This document shows positions 1 to 5,251 of a DNA stretch of 5,251 bases, piece after piece (within the stretch, counting starts at the first letter, position 1; every line of letters starts with the position of its first letter). The notes below the pieces were generated by a model that was not told where the DNA came from, did no database searches, and saw nothing but the letters and a program-made list of their open reading frames with translations. The stretch spans positions 1 to 5,251 of the forward strand of contig WLNN01000094.1 in NCBI GenBank assembly GCA_009699765.1. Reading direction: 5' to 3'. The translations under genes were made by a program, and so were the position numbers. The stretch is from Actinomycetota bacterium (GTDB lineage Bacteria; Actinomycetota; Actinomycetes; Nanopelagicales; Nanopelagicaceae).

Positions 1-166
1 AGTTACTCAAGGGGTGATGGATGTTCAAATTAAATGGTCCAAGCCAATTGGTTACGGAGTCTTGATGTGTGACGACCTTGATCAAGCTATCGCTCGTTCT
101 GGTCTTGCCGGTAGTAAAGAAGATAAGGGTTATGACAGCGCTATTGCCGCGTTGGCACTGCTTTAG
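1..166 (+). CDS. ribH: 6,7-dimethyl-8-ribityllumazine synthase, C-terminal end (5' truncated by window)
   Basis: Lumazine synthase condenses 5-amino-6-ribitylamino-uracil with 3,4-dihydroxy-2-butanone 4-phosphate, the penultimate step of riboflavin synthesis, in a cytosolic icosahedral or pentameric shell. Only the last 54 codons are present, reading from base 2 to a TAG stop at 164-166. The fragment contains the family's conserved tail: a VTQGVMDVQ-like helix, the strand PIGYGVLMCDDLDQA, then ARSGL and the EDKG turn. In known RibH structures the Arg of the RAG/RSG segment and the Lys of the NKG/EDKG segment contact the phosphate of the substrate. The spacing and the 'SKEDKGYDSAIAALAL' ending match actinobacterial RibH proteins I remember (for example the mycobacterial DRAGLPTSAEDKG tail), although this one stops some 10 residues earlier than the mycobacterial protein. 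The active-site His lies upstream of the window. The gene runs convergently into the dioxygenase gene with 13 bases between stop codons. The identification is firm; any rib operon context is outside the window. Confidence 0.9.
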   Translation, partial: VTQGVMDVQIKWSKPIGYGVLMCDDLDQAIARSGLAGSKEDKGYDSAIAALALL

Positions 167-179
167 TCGATTTCTAAGT

Positions 180-953
180 TTAGGCGATGAGAAGCGAACG
201 CTTTGAAAGTCCCATCCAGAAGCCCTCAACCAAAGTCTCTGGTGGTGCATCTATATCATCACCGGCACCGAGTGCAACAAATAATGGCGTGAAGTGTTCG
301 ACTGTTGGGTGCGCATAATTAACTGCCGGTGCTAAATCTTTAAAAGCTGCTAACGAATCAATATCTCCTGCCGCTAAACGTTCGGCTGCCCATGCATCAA
401 ATTCGGAAGACCAGCTGGGTGCTTTAGCATCGATAGACCAATCGCGAAGATAAGGAAGTCCGTGAGTCATAAAACCGCTTCCAATAATTAAAACACCTTC
501 ATTACGAAGAGGCGCGAGACGACGACCGATTTCAATAAGTTTTCCTGGGTCAGATGTTGGCATCGACATTTGTAATACCGGAATATCGTGCTCCGGATAC
601 ATAACGCGCAGTGGAACCCAGGCACCGTGATCGAGCCCGCGTTTTGATTCGTGGAGTGGCTCAGATTTTGGCATCATCGATGCAATGCGAGCCGCAAATA
701 CGGTCGCATCCGGAGTTTCATATGTCATCTCAAAAAATTTCTGGGCAAAGCCGCCGAAGTCATAAACAAGGGGAGTGCCGGCCTGTGGACTGGAAATTGC
801 AATTGGAGCAGATTCCCAGTGTGCAGAGATAATTAATATCGCCTTTGGTTTCGCAAATTTACTTGCTATGCCAGCTAATTCAGAGCTCCATATTGGATCA
901 TCGAGCAAAAGTGGCGCTCCATGCCCGATATATAGCGCTGGCATCTTTTCCAT
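180..953 (-). CDS. LigB/DODA-type extradiol aromatic ring-opening dioxygenase
   Basis: This is a 257-residue member of the class III extradiol dioxygenase superfamily, in the single-domain branch that contains plant 4,5-DOPA dioxygenase and E. coli YgiD. These cytosolic enzymes use a His-coordinated divalent metal (Fe2+, with Zn2+ reported in some structures) and O2 to open catechol-type rings next to the diol. Visible signatures are IGHGAP (His11), SAHWE (His45), RGLDHGAWVPL (His109), GSGFMTHGL (His164) and AHPTVEHFTPL (His215, His220). His11, His45 and one of the late histidines are expected metal ligands by analogy with YgiD, and His109 and His164 line the active site. The length is normal for the family and the gene looks intact. 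The start is well defined: reading back from the ATG at 951-953 there is no ATG, GTG or TTG before an in-frame TGA at 984-986. No Shine-Dalgarno sequence precedes it, and a -10-like hexamer ends 6 bases upstream, which suggests a leaderless mRNA. The physiological substrate cannot be told from sequence; DOPA activity should not be assumed. Confidence 0.9.
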   Translation of the reverse strand: MEKMPALYIGHGAPLLLDDPIWSSELAGIASKFAKPKAILIISAHWESAPIAISSPQAGTPLVYDFGGFAQKFFEMTYETPDATVFAARIASMMPKSEPLHESKRGLDHGAWVPLRVMYPEHDIPVLQMSMPTSDPGKLIEIGRRLAPLRNEGVLIIGSGFMTHGLPYLRDWSIDAKAPSWSSEFDAWAAERLAAGDIDSLAAFKDLAPAVNYAHPTVEHFTPLFVALGAGDDIDAPPETLVEGFWMGLSKRSLLIA

Positions 954-959
954 AAAAAC

Positions 960-987
960 AGGATAGCAGAAGTAGTTGAAAATTCAA
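960..987 (-). promoter_or_regulatory. Predicted promoter of the dioxygenase gene (leaderless type)
   Basis: On the minus strand TTGAAT (987-982) could serve as a -35 element, followed after 16 bases by TATCCT (965-960) as a -10 element. The -10 ends 6 bases before the A of the dioxygenase ATG at 953, so transcription would begin at or within a base or two of the start codon. This agrees with the absence of a Shine-Dalgarno sequence. The -35 lies inside the palindrome at 972-991, so a protein bound there would occlude RNA polymerase. The hexamers match consensus at 4 to 5 of 6 positions; the assignment is predicted, not proven. Confidence 0.5.
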
Positions 988-991
988 CTAC
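972..991. promoter_or_regulatory. Perfect 9-2-9 palindrome, probable repressor operator (MarR-like)
   Basis: GTAGTTGAA (972-980) and its exact reverse complement TTCAACTAC (983-991) flank a two-base AA centre. A 20-base site with perfect two-fold symmetry in a 74-base divergent intergenic region is typical of a binding site for a dimeric winged-helix repressor. The TTGAA-N2-TTCAA core resembles operators of MarR-family regulators, which often control aromatic or stress oxidoreductases; that family assignment is from memory of motif style and is tentative. The site starts 19 bases upstream of the dioxygenase ATG and overlaps its predicted -35, so repression of that gene is the simplest reading. 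It also lies 36 bases before the dinG ATG and overlaps a possible plus-strand -10 (TACATT, 989-994). It does not match the actinobacterial LexA box (GAAC-N4-GTTC). No regulator gene is present in the window. Confidence 0.65.
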
Positions 992-1011
992 ATTGATTTG
1001 GCGGTCCAGGC

Positions 1012-1019
1012 AGGTAAGG
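1012..1019 (+). promoter_or_regulatory. Ribosome binding site deciding the dinG start
   Basis: AGGTAAGG contains AAGG (1016-1019) 8 bases upstream of the ATG at 1028, a normal Shine-Dalgarno spacing. The in-frame TTG at 998-1000 has only an A/T-rich sequence before it with no purine-rich ribosome site. This favours ATG 1028 over the longer reading. Confidence 0.65.
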
Positions 1020-1027
1020 TTGCCGCC

Positions 1028-3025
1028 ATGAGTGATCTCTCCGCCCAGGTACGAGCAGCCTTAGATGCCGCCGTAACTGCAATCGGAGGAAAGCCACGTG
1101 ATGGCCAGATAGAAATGGCAGAAGCAGTGGCAAATGCGCTCACCGATCGCCACCACTTAATGGTGCAAGCAGGCACTGGTACTGGAAAATCACTCGCATA
1201 TTTAATTCCCGCCCTTGTTCATGGACGTAAAGTTTTAGTTGCCACTGCGACTTTGGCGCTTCAGCGGCAATTAGTAGAACGCGATTTGCCTGCAGTTGTT
1301 CCGGCCCTTGAAAAACAATTGGGTCGCAAAATTACCTACGCAATTTATAAGGGCGTTGGTAATTACATCTGTCTTGCCAAAATGAATTCCGAAGAACCCG
1401 ATCCTGACGGCGAGCTATTGCTTGAGTCCTCTTACTTAGAAAAGGATGCAAAGCGCCTTCATGCATGGGCGCGCAGTAAAGATGTTTCTGGCGATCGCGA
1501 TGATGCACCAGAAGTTGATCGTCGAGTGTGGGCTGCTAATTCATTATCGGGACGCGAATGCGTTGGCGCAGATTCATGTGCCTATGGGTCGCAATGTTTT
1601 GCAGCGAAGGCAAAAGCTAAAGCGCAGGATGCAGACGTTGTAGTCACTAACCACACCCTGCTGGCAATTGAAATTGTTGATTCGCATCCAATTTTGCCCG
1701 AACGTGATGCGGTAATTCTTGACGAAGCCCATGAATTTATGGATCGCACAACTCAGGCCGTAACAGAGGAGCTAACTTCGGCGCGAGTCCAACGAGCAGC
1801 TGCAATGGCCCGCAAGTACTTGCCGGGTAAGGTTTCAGAGGCATTTACCAATGCGGCAGATTCCTTTCACGATGCAATGAATGATTATGGCGCCGATGTT
1901 AAAGGTGATTTTGCAAAGCAGGGTCGCTTAGAAGAGATCCCACAATCGCTTGAAAATCCAGTACGAAAGGTGAGGGAGAGTGCCACAGCACTTGTTCAAT
2001 CACTTGGCGCCGACGATGAGATTCTCGAACCCGAGGCGCTGGCCGAACGGGCACGTGTAAAAGGTGCGGTGCAAGAGATCGCAACAACGGCCGGAAAATT
2101 ACTCAAAATGGGTGATACACATGTACTTTGGTATGAGCCAACTTTTTCAACTCTGCACTTAGCTCCGCTTTCCGTCTCGCATATTTTGCGCAGTAATTTA
2201 CTTACACAAAATCCAGTGATTGCAACCTCGGCAACCCTGACGGTTGGTAATGGTTTTGATGCGATGGCAAAGAGCATTGGTTTCCTTGTGGGAAATGATG
2301 CAGATGAAGCAGTAGCTGATGATGAAATCGATCCAGCAAATGTGCAGTTCTTAGATGTGGGATCACCGTTTGATTTTGCCAATCAAGGAATGCTCTATCT
2401 ACCCAAGCATTTACCCGAGCCAACTCGCGATGGCACTTCACCGCAAGTTCTAGAAGAGCTCGGTGAATTAATCGATGCTGCCGGCGGTCGCACTCTGGCG
2501 CTCTTTAGTTCGTGGCGCGGAGTTGAAGCTGCAGATGCCTATCTACGTGATGTTTTGAAAGAACGTCCGATTTCAATTATTACCCAAAAACGTGGTGATG
2601 CAGTTGGGCCACTTGTAGAACGCTTTGCGAAAGATGAGACCTCTGTATTGCTTGGCACAATGTCACTCTGGCAGGGCGTCGATGTTCCTGGAAATTCTTG
2701 CATCCTGGTTGCGATCGATCGCCTACCTTTCCCACGTCCTGATGAACCCGTCTTGGCAGCGCGCTCGGCACTAGCCGATAACGCTGGCGGAAGTGGCTTT
2801 ATGCAGGTATCTGTTCCACGCGCCGCATTGTTATTAGCGCAAGGCGCTGGAAGATTAATTCGCAGTATTGATGATCGAGGCGTTGTTGCAATTATGGATT
2901 CTCGCATCGTGACCAAGCGCTATGGAAATATCTTGCTTAATTCGATGCCACCACTGTGGCGCACAAACGATAAAGAAGTTGTTCGTGAATCCCTAAAGCG
3001 CTTGAGTCAAAATCTTTCCGAATAG
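1028..3025 (+). CDS. dinG: ATP-dependent DNA helicase, DinG/XPD family with 4Fe-4S cluster
   Basis: This 665-residue superfamily 2 helicase belongs to the DinG/YoaA/XPD group, 5'-3' DNA helicases that unwind forked DNA, D-loops and R-loops in repair and in replication-transcription conflicts. Motifs in order: a Q-like segment (PRDGQIEMAEAV, about 24-34), Walker A AGTGTGKS (48-55), motif Ia VATATLALQRQL (71-82), four cysteines Cys115, Cys178, Cys184 and Cys190 in the family's C...C-X5-C-X5-C pattern for the 4Fe-4S cluster, Walker B DEAH (232-235), motif III ATSATL (399-404), motif V GTMSLWQGVDVPG (543-555) and motif VI QGAGRLIRS (605-613). All are intact. It lacks the N-terminal exonuclease domain of Firmicute DinG; its length lies between E. 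coli YoaA and DinG. An in-frame TTG at 998 would add 10 residues, but ATG 1028 has a ribosome site and begins where homologues usually do. It is divergent from the dioxygenase and convergent with the Nudix gene (7-base gap). No LexA-type box is visible upstream, so SOS control is unsupported here. Confidence 0.93.
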   Translation: MSDLSAQVRAALDAAVTAIGGKPRDGQIEMAEAVANALTDRHHLMVQAGTGTGKSLAYLIPALVHGRKVLVATATLALQRQLVERDLPAVVPALEKQLGRKITYAIYKGVGNYICLAKMNSEEPDPDGELLLESSYLEKDAKRLHAWARSKDVSGDRDDAPEVDRRVWAANSLSGRECVGADSCAYGSQCFAAKAKAKAQDADVVVTNHTLLAIEIVDSHPILPERDAVILDEAHEFMDRTTQAVTEELTSARVQRAAAMARKYLPGKVSEAFTNAADSFHDAMNDYGADVKGDFAKQGRLEEIPQSLENPVRKVRESATALVQSLGADDEILEPEALAERARVKGAVQEIATTAGKLLKMGDTHVLWYEPTFSTLHLAPLSVSHILRSNLLTQNPVIATSATLTVGNGFDAMAKSIGFLVGNDADEAVADDEIDPANVQFLDVGSPFDFANQGMLYLPKHLPEPTRDGTSPQVLEELGELIDAAGGRTLALFSSWRGVEAADAYLRDVLKERPISIITQKRGDAVGPLVERFAKDETSVLLGTMSLWQGVDVPGNSCILVAIDRLPFPRPDEPVLAARSALADNAGGSGFMQVSVPRAALLLAQGAGRLIRSIDDRGVVAIMDSRIVTKRYGNILLNSMPPLWRTNDKEVVRESLKRLSQNLSE

Positions 3026-3032
3026 TTTGGTG

Positions 3033-3503
3033 TTAGATAGCTCTTTCGATCGCATCCTCTGCAGCTAAACGCAAAGCAGGCCAGCTCTTTTCAAAGCTTG
3101 GATGCAGCGGCAAACGTGTTACATCATCAAACTTAACCCAACGGACTTCATGAGATTCATCGTTGAGCTCACGACCTTCTAAATTATTATTTGCCACTGC
3201 AATGACTGTCGAATAACTCCACCCATCGTGATCATCAGTAAAAGTCGTTAGTGGCAACACATCTTCTGGATTAATGCCTGTCTCTTCAACAGCTTCACGC
3301 AGTGCGGCTTCGATGATCTCTTCATGAGAATCGCGAGCACCGCCCGGAATTCCCCAAGTGTCTCCGTTATGCACCCATGGTGCGCGATGTTGTAGAAATA
3401 TTGATCCGTCGCGAATTAAAAGGATTCCAGCGGCTCCAAATTTGCCCCAGTGCTTAGCTCCACAAGTGCATTCAATCCATCCATCACCATCACGGGAAAC
3501 CAT
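3033..3503 (-). CDS. Nudix hydrolase with N-terminal Cys/His motif
   Basis: This is a 156-residue cytosolic Nudix enzyme, a family that hydrolyses nucleoside diphosphates linked to another moiety. The Nudix box GX5EX7REUXEEXGU is complete at residues 55-77 (Gly55, Glu61, Arg69, Glu70, Glu73, Glu74, Gly76), so the Mg2+ site looks functional. The strand LQHRAPWVHNGDTWGIPGG before it is typical of MutT-like members. The N-terminus carries Cys12, Cys14 and His18 in CTCGAKHWG, which I recall as recurrent in actinobacterial Nudix proteins; it may be a remnant of a zinc-binding segment, but there are too few ligands for a full ribbon. The start is secure: an in-frame TAA directly abuts the ATG, and AAAGGA (minus strand, 3517-3512) lies 8 bases before it. 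The substrate cannot be inferred; 8-oxo-dGTP sanitation is possible but unproven. It is convergent with dinG and divergent from the secreted-protein gene. Confidence 0.92.
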   Translation of the reverse strand: MVSRDGDGWIECTCGAKHWGKFGAAGILLIRDGSIFLQHRAPWVHNGDTWGIPGGARDSHEEIIEAALREAVEETGINPEDVLPLTTFTDDHDGWSYSTVIAVANNNLEGRELNDESHEVRWVKFDDVTRLPLHPSFEKSWPALRLAAEDAIERAI

Positions 3504-3511
3504 TTAACAAT

Positions 3512-3517
3512 TCCTTT
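3512..3517 (-). promoter_or_regulatory. Strong Shine-Dalgarno of the Nudix gene
   Basis: On the minus strand AAAGGA is followed by 8 bases and then ATG at 3503. Together with the in-frame stop at 3506-3504 it fixes the start of the Nudix hydrolase. It contrasts with the opposite divergent gene at 3610, which has no such site. Confidence 0.75.
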
Positions 3518-3597
3518 GGTTCAGATGGCTTGTTGCCATTGAACATACTCTATCCACAGCCCTCTATTTCCTCTCTTTTTGATAGCTACGAGATACC

Positions 3598-3603
3598 TAA
3601 TCT
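3598..3603 (+). promoter_or_regulatory. Predicted -10 element of the secreted-protein gene (leaderless type)
   Basis: TAATCT fits the TANNNT -10 pattern common in actinobacteria and ends exactly 6 bases before the ATG at 3610, so transcription would start at the start codon. No good -35 is present at 16 to 18 bases upstream (the region is pyrimidine-rich; TTGATA at 3579-3584 is too close). The lack of a Shine-Dalgarno sequence supports leaderless initiation; the promoter itself is a weak prediction. Confidence 0.4.
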
Positions 3604-3609
3604 GCGCGG

Positions 3610-4332
3610 ATGAAACGAGAAATATCAATCGCACTAGTTGCACTGGCTCTAGTTCCTTCTCAGGCAGTTGCTGCAGAATGCGAAGTAAAGGCCTGTATTC
3701 AGGTTTATACCCAAGATGGCCACATTGTTATTGAGGGGCGAAAGGGAAGTGGGCCAAAGGCAAGCACTTCGCCCGTTCCTGCACCCATAACAACACCAAA
3801 ACCAAAGGTCACAAAGAAAGTCGTAGTGCCGCCAAAGCCGAAAGTTAAGAGCACCCGTAAGCCATCGGTGATTGTGCAAAGCAAGAAGCCAACGGTAAAG
3901 AAAACTCAGTCCCCAGCTACTTCACTTGAAGATAAGTTAATTGAATCCATCCCCACTGCCGGTATTTCCTATCAGCCATCATTTTCGCCATTAATACAAA
4001 CTCCAGTTTATTTCTGGTCAGACATTCCAACTCTTGTGACAAAGAAAATTGAGATTGTTGGCGAGGTTGTCACTGTTCGACTACATCCGACATTTATTTG
4101 GCATTACGGAGATGGCGTCTTTTTTCTTACTCACAAAGTTGGAGCACCTTTTCCTGAAGGCGAGATTCGCCATACCTACTCGAAAGCCGGCACCTACCTT
4201 ATTGAGCTCGTTACCCGTTGGGATGGTGAGTTTGAGATTGATGGGGTATCGCAACAGATTCCCGGCCGCATCACCACAGTCTCTGTTTTACCGATAACAG
4301 TTGTCGCAGCCCCTATCCGCTTTATGAATTGA
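3610..4332 (+). CDS. Secreted protein with Lys/Pro-rich linker and PKD-like domain
   Basis: This 240-residue protein of unknown function appears to be exported by Sec. Residues 1-22 form a signal peptide: MKR start, hydrophobic core ISIALVALALV and cleavage after AVA or AVAA. A short mature head holds Cys24 and Cys29, which could form a disulfide; the residue before Cys24 is Glu, so it is not a lipobox. Residues about 46-107 are a Lys/Pro/Thr/Ser-rich, strongly basic linker that could span or bind the cell wall. The C-terminal part (about 115-235) is beta-rich and contains FIWHYGDG (163-169) and RHTYSKAGTYLIEL (187-200), the two signature segments of PKD domains (xWDFGDG and HTYxxxGTY). The preceding PVYFWSDIPTL resembles the 'W-x-W-x-P' segment I recall from secreted PKD-like actinobacterial proteins. 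No transmembrane anchor or sorting motif follows. The start is fixed by an in-frame TAA at 3598-3600 with no other start codon after it. The DUF4192 gene follows 6 bases downstream. Confidence 0.8.
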   Translation: MKREISIALVALALVPSQAVAAECEVKACIQVYTQDGHIVIEGRKGSGPKASTSPVPAPITTPKPKVTKKVVVPPKPKVKSTRKPSVIVQSKKPTVKKTQSPATSLEDKLIESIPTAGISYQPSFSPLIQTPVYFWSDIPTLVTKKIEIVGEVVTVRLHPTFIWHYGDGVFFLTHKVGAPFPEGEIRHTYSKAGTYLIELVTRWDGEFEIDGVSQQIPGRITTVSVLPITVVAAPIRFMN

Positions 4333-4335
4333 GGA
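4331..4335 (+). promoter_or_regulatory. Ribosome binding site overlapping the upstream stop codon
   Basis: GAGGA overlaps the TGA stop (4330-4332) of the secreted-protein gene and lies only 3 to 4 bases from the ATG at 4339. The spacing is shorter than usual, and the overlap suggests that ribosomes finishing the upstream gene help initiate the DUF4192 gene (translational coupling). Confidence 0.55.
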
Positions 4336-4338
4336 ACC

Positions 4339-5251
4339 ATGCCCACATTAACGTCAGCTCACGATCTCATCACCGCAGTGCCATTTCTGATTGGCTTTCA
4401 TCCAACAAATTCGATTGTCTTAATATCTGTTAAAGAGGAAGCAATTGGCATGGCTATGCGGATAGATCTACCTCCCTCATTGAACAGTGATTCTATTGAT
4501 TTATTAGCTCACCACTTCATTCGAGATGATGCAAAAGCGGCACTAATAGTTGCTTACCTGCCAGATGAACGTGATGATGGAGATTCGCTTTTGATTGCCT
4601 TGGGTGCGGGTCTCATACGCAACGGAATCGAAATCCAAGAATCGATTGTTGTTCAGGATGGACGTTACCGTTCATTTATTTGCCGAGATCTCTCGTGTTG
4701 CCCACCGCTGGGAAAAGATCTCCCAGCTTTTGAAGAATCGCAGATTGCGGTAGAACACGTGGTGGCTGGAATCCCAATGCCTTACGGCGATATCTCAGAG
4801 CTGATTGAGACTCTCTCAGCAGATGTTTCATCACTCGATCTCAAGTGGTCTGATGAGGTAAATCGCTTCTTAATTGAGGAAGATGCAGAGTCCATCTCCG
4901 AACTACGTCGTGATGGCATTGAAACAATGGATCTATTGCTCGATGAATATCGAATGGGGCGAGGACCGAGCGAGCGAACTCTGGTCGCGCGAATGATTGG
5001 ACGAATGAGTGATGTTCAGGTTCGTGATTACGCACTTGGCGTTCATGGCGAAGATACTTTTGATCTTTACTTCATGATGTGGAGAGAATTATTGCGGCTA
5101 GCACCTCGCGGTTTTGTTGCACCAATTGCCTGCATCGTCGCCGCGATGTCTTACGAAAACGGTGATGGCGCACTCGCGCAGAAAGCCCTTGATCGAGCAA
5201 TTGAGGATGACGAGCAATATCCATTGGCGGGATTGTTGCGTCGCGTCTTTA
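4339..5251 (+). CDS. DUF4192 family protein, 3' truncated by window
   Basis: This is an open reading frame of 304 codons running off the window, so the C-terminus is missing. It matches DUF4192, an actinobacterial family of unknown function, cytosolic by the absence of a signal or membrane segment. Family features visible: the N-terminal AHDLITAVPFLIGFHPTNSIVLIS (7-30), the RIDLP segment (41-45), the central GRYRSFICRDLSCCPPLG (108-125) with Cys115, Cys120 and Cys121, and the C-terminal APIACIVAAMSYENGDGALAQKALDRAIEDD (261-291), equivalent to the 'GdGa-A--AleRAl' helix of the family. The known family length is roughly 350-400 residues, so most of the protein is here. The start is the first possible ATG after an in-frame TGA at 4330-4332, with GAGGA just upstream. 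It forms a likely two-gene transcription unit with the secreted PKD-like protein. The Cys cluster could bind metal or a cofactor; that is speculation, and no enzymatic motif is recognisable. Confidence 0.9.
   Translation, partial: MPTLTSAHDLITAVPFLIGFHPTNSIVLISVKEEAIGMAMRIDLPPSLNSDSIDLLAHHFIRDDAKAALIVAYLPDERDDGDSLLIALGAGLIRNGIEIQESIVVQDGRYRSFICRDLSCCPPLGKDLPAFEESQIAVEHVVAGIPMPYGDISELIETLSADVSSLDLKWSDEVNRFLIEEDAESISELRRDGIETMDLLLDEYRMGRGPSERTLVARMIGRMSDVQVRDYALGVHGEDTFDLYFMMWRELLRLAPRGFVAPIACIVAAMSYENGDGALAQKALDRAIEDDEQYPLAGLLRRVF

Noticed and set aside
972..991. Palindrome as a LexA/SOS box for dinG
   Set aside because: The actinobacterial SOS box needs GAAC-N4-GTTC; this site is TTGAA-N2-TTCAA with a different core and spacing, and it overlaps the dioxygenase promoter.
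998..1027. Longer dinG reading from TTG at 998, adding 10 residues
   Set aside because: There is no ribosome site before the TTG, whereas ATG 1028 has AAGG at 8-base spacing and starts like other DinG proteins.
1996..2382. Minus-strand open frame of 128 codons inside dinG, and similar frames at 2539-2916 and elsewhere
   Set aside because: They lie opposite an intact, motif-complete helicase gene, show no recognisable domain, and have low-complexity Ser/Arg-rich composition typical of antisense shadows.
3525..3539. Small hairpin ATGGC-TTGTT-GCCAT in the Nudix leader
   Set aside because: Five-base arms with a five-base loop are expected often by chance, it has no T run, and it sits upstream of the ribosome site without covering it.
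3550..3558. CTATCCACA, one mismatch from the DnaA box TTATCCACA
   Set aside because: It is a single isolated copy with no AT-rich unwinding region, no other boxes and no dnaA or dnaN nearby, so chance is the best explanation.
3579..3584. TTGATA as the -35 of the secreted-protein gene
   Set aside because: The distance to the TAATCT -10 is only 13 bases, and no acceptable -10 lies 16-18 bases downstream.
3676..3681. Possible lipoprotein lipobox ending at Cys24 of the secreted protein
   Set aside because: The residue before the cysteine is Glu, not Gly, Ala or Ser, and the preceding AVAA gives a good ordinary signal peptidase I site.

Overview
The window looks like ordinary chromosome of a low-GC actinobacterium. 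The last gene is a DUF4192 protein, a family found essentially only in Actinobacteria. The truncated first gene ends like actinobacterial lumazine synthases. The base composition is moderate (roughly mid-40s % GC by eye), genes are tightly packed, and two genes appear leaderless. A streamlined freshwater lineage such as Nanopelagicales (acI; Planktophila/Nanopelagicus-like) fits best. That taxonomic call is an inference from protein style and composition, not from a marker gene.

Layout, left to right. (1) Bases 1-166, + strand: the C-terminal end of riboflavin-pathway lumazine synthase (ribH). (2) 180-953, - strand: a LigB/DODA-type extradiol ring-opening dioxygenase, convergent with ribH. 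(3) 954-1027: a short divergent promoter region holding a perfect 9-2-9 palindrome that overlaps the predicted dioxygenase promoter and looks like a dimeric repressor operator (MarR type is my best guess). (4) 1028-3025, + strand: a full DinG/XPD-type iron-sulfur DNA helicase. (5) 3033-3503, - strand: a Nudix hydrolase, convergent with dinG across only 7 bases. (6) 3504-3609: a second divergent promoter region. (7) 3610-4332, + strand: a small secreted protein with a Lys/Pro/Thr-rich linker and a divergent PKD-like domain. (8) 4339-5251, + strand: a DUF4192 protein, cut by the window edge, 6 bases downstream of the secreted protein gene and probably cotranscribed with it.

The genes do not form one pathway. 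They serve cofactor synthesis (ribH), aromatic ring cleavage (dioxygenase), DNA repair and replication maintenance (dinG), nucleotide-type hydrolysis (Nudix), plus a two-gene unit of unknown role (secreted PKD-like protein and DUF4192). I see no mobile element, CRISPR array, RNA gene, origin or convincing terminator. The points most worth a second look are the palindromic operator in front of the dioxygenase, the identical leaderless geometry of the dioxygenase and secreted-protein genes, and the uncharacterised secreted-protein/DUF4192 pair.
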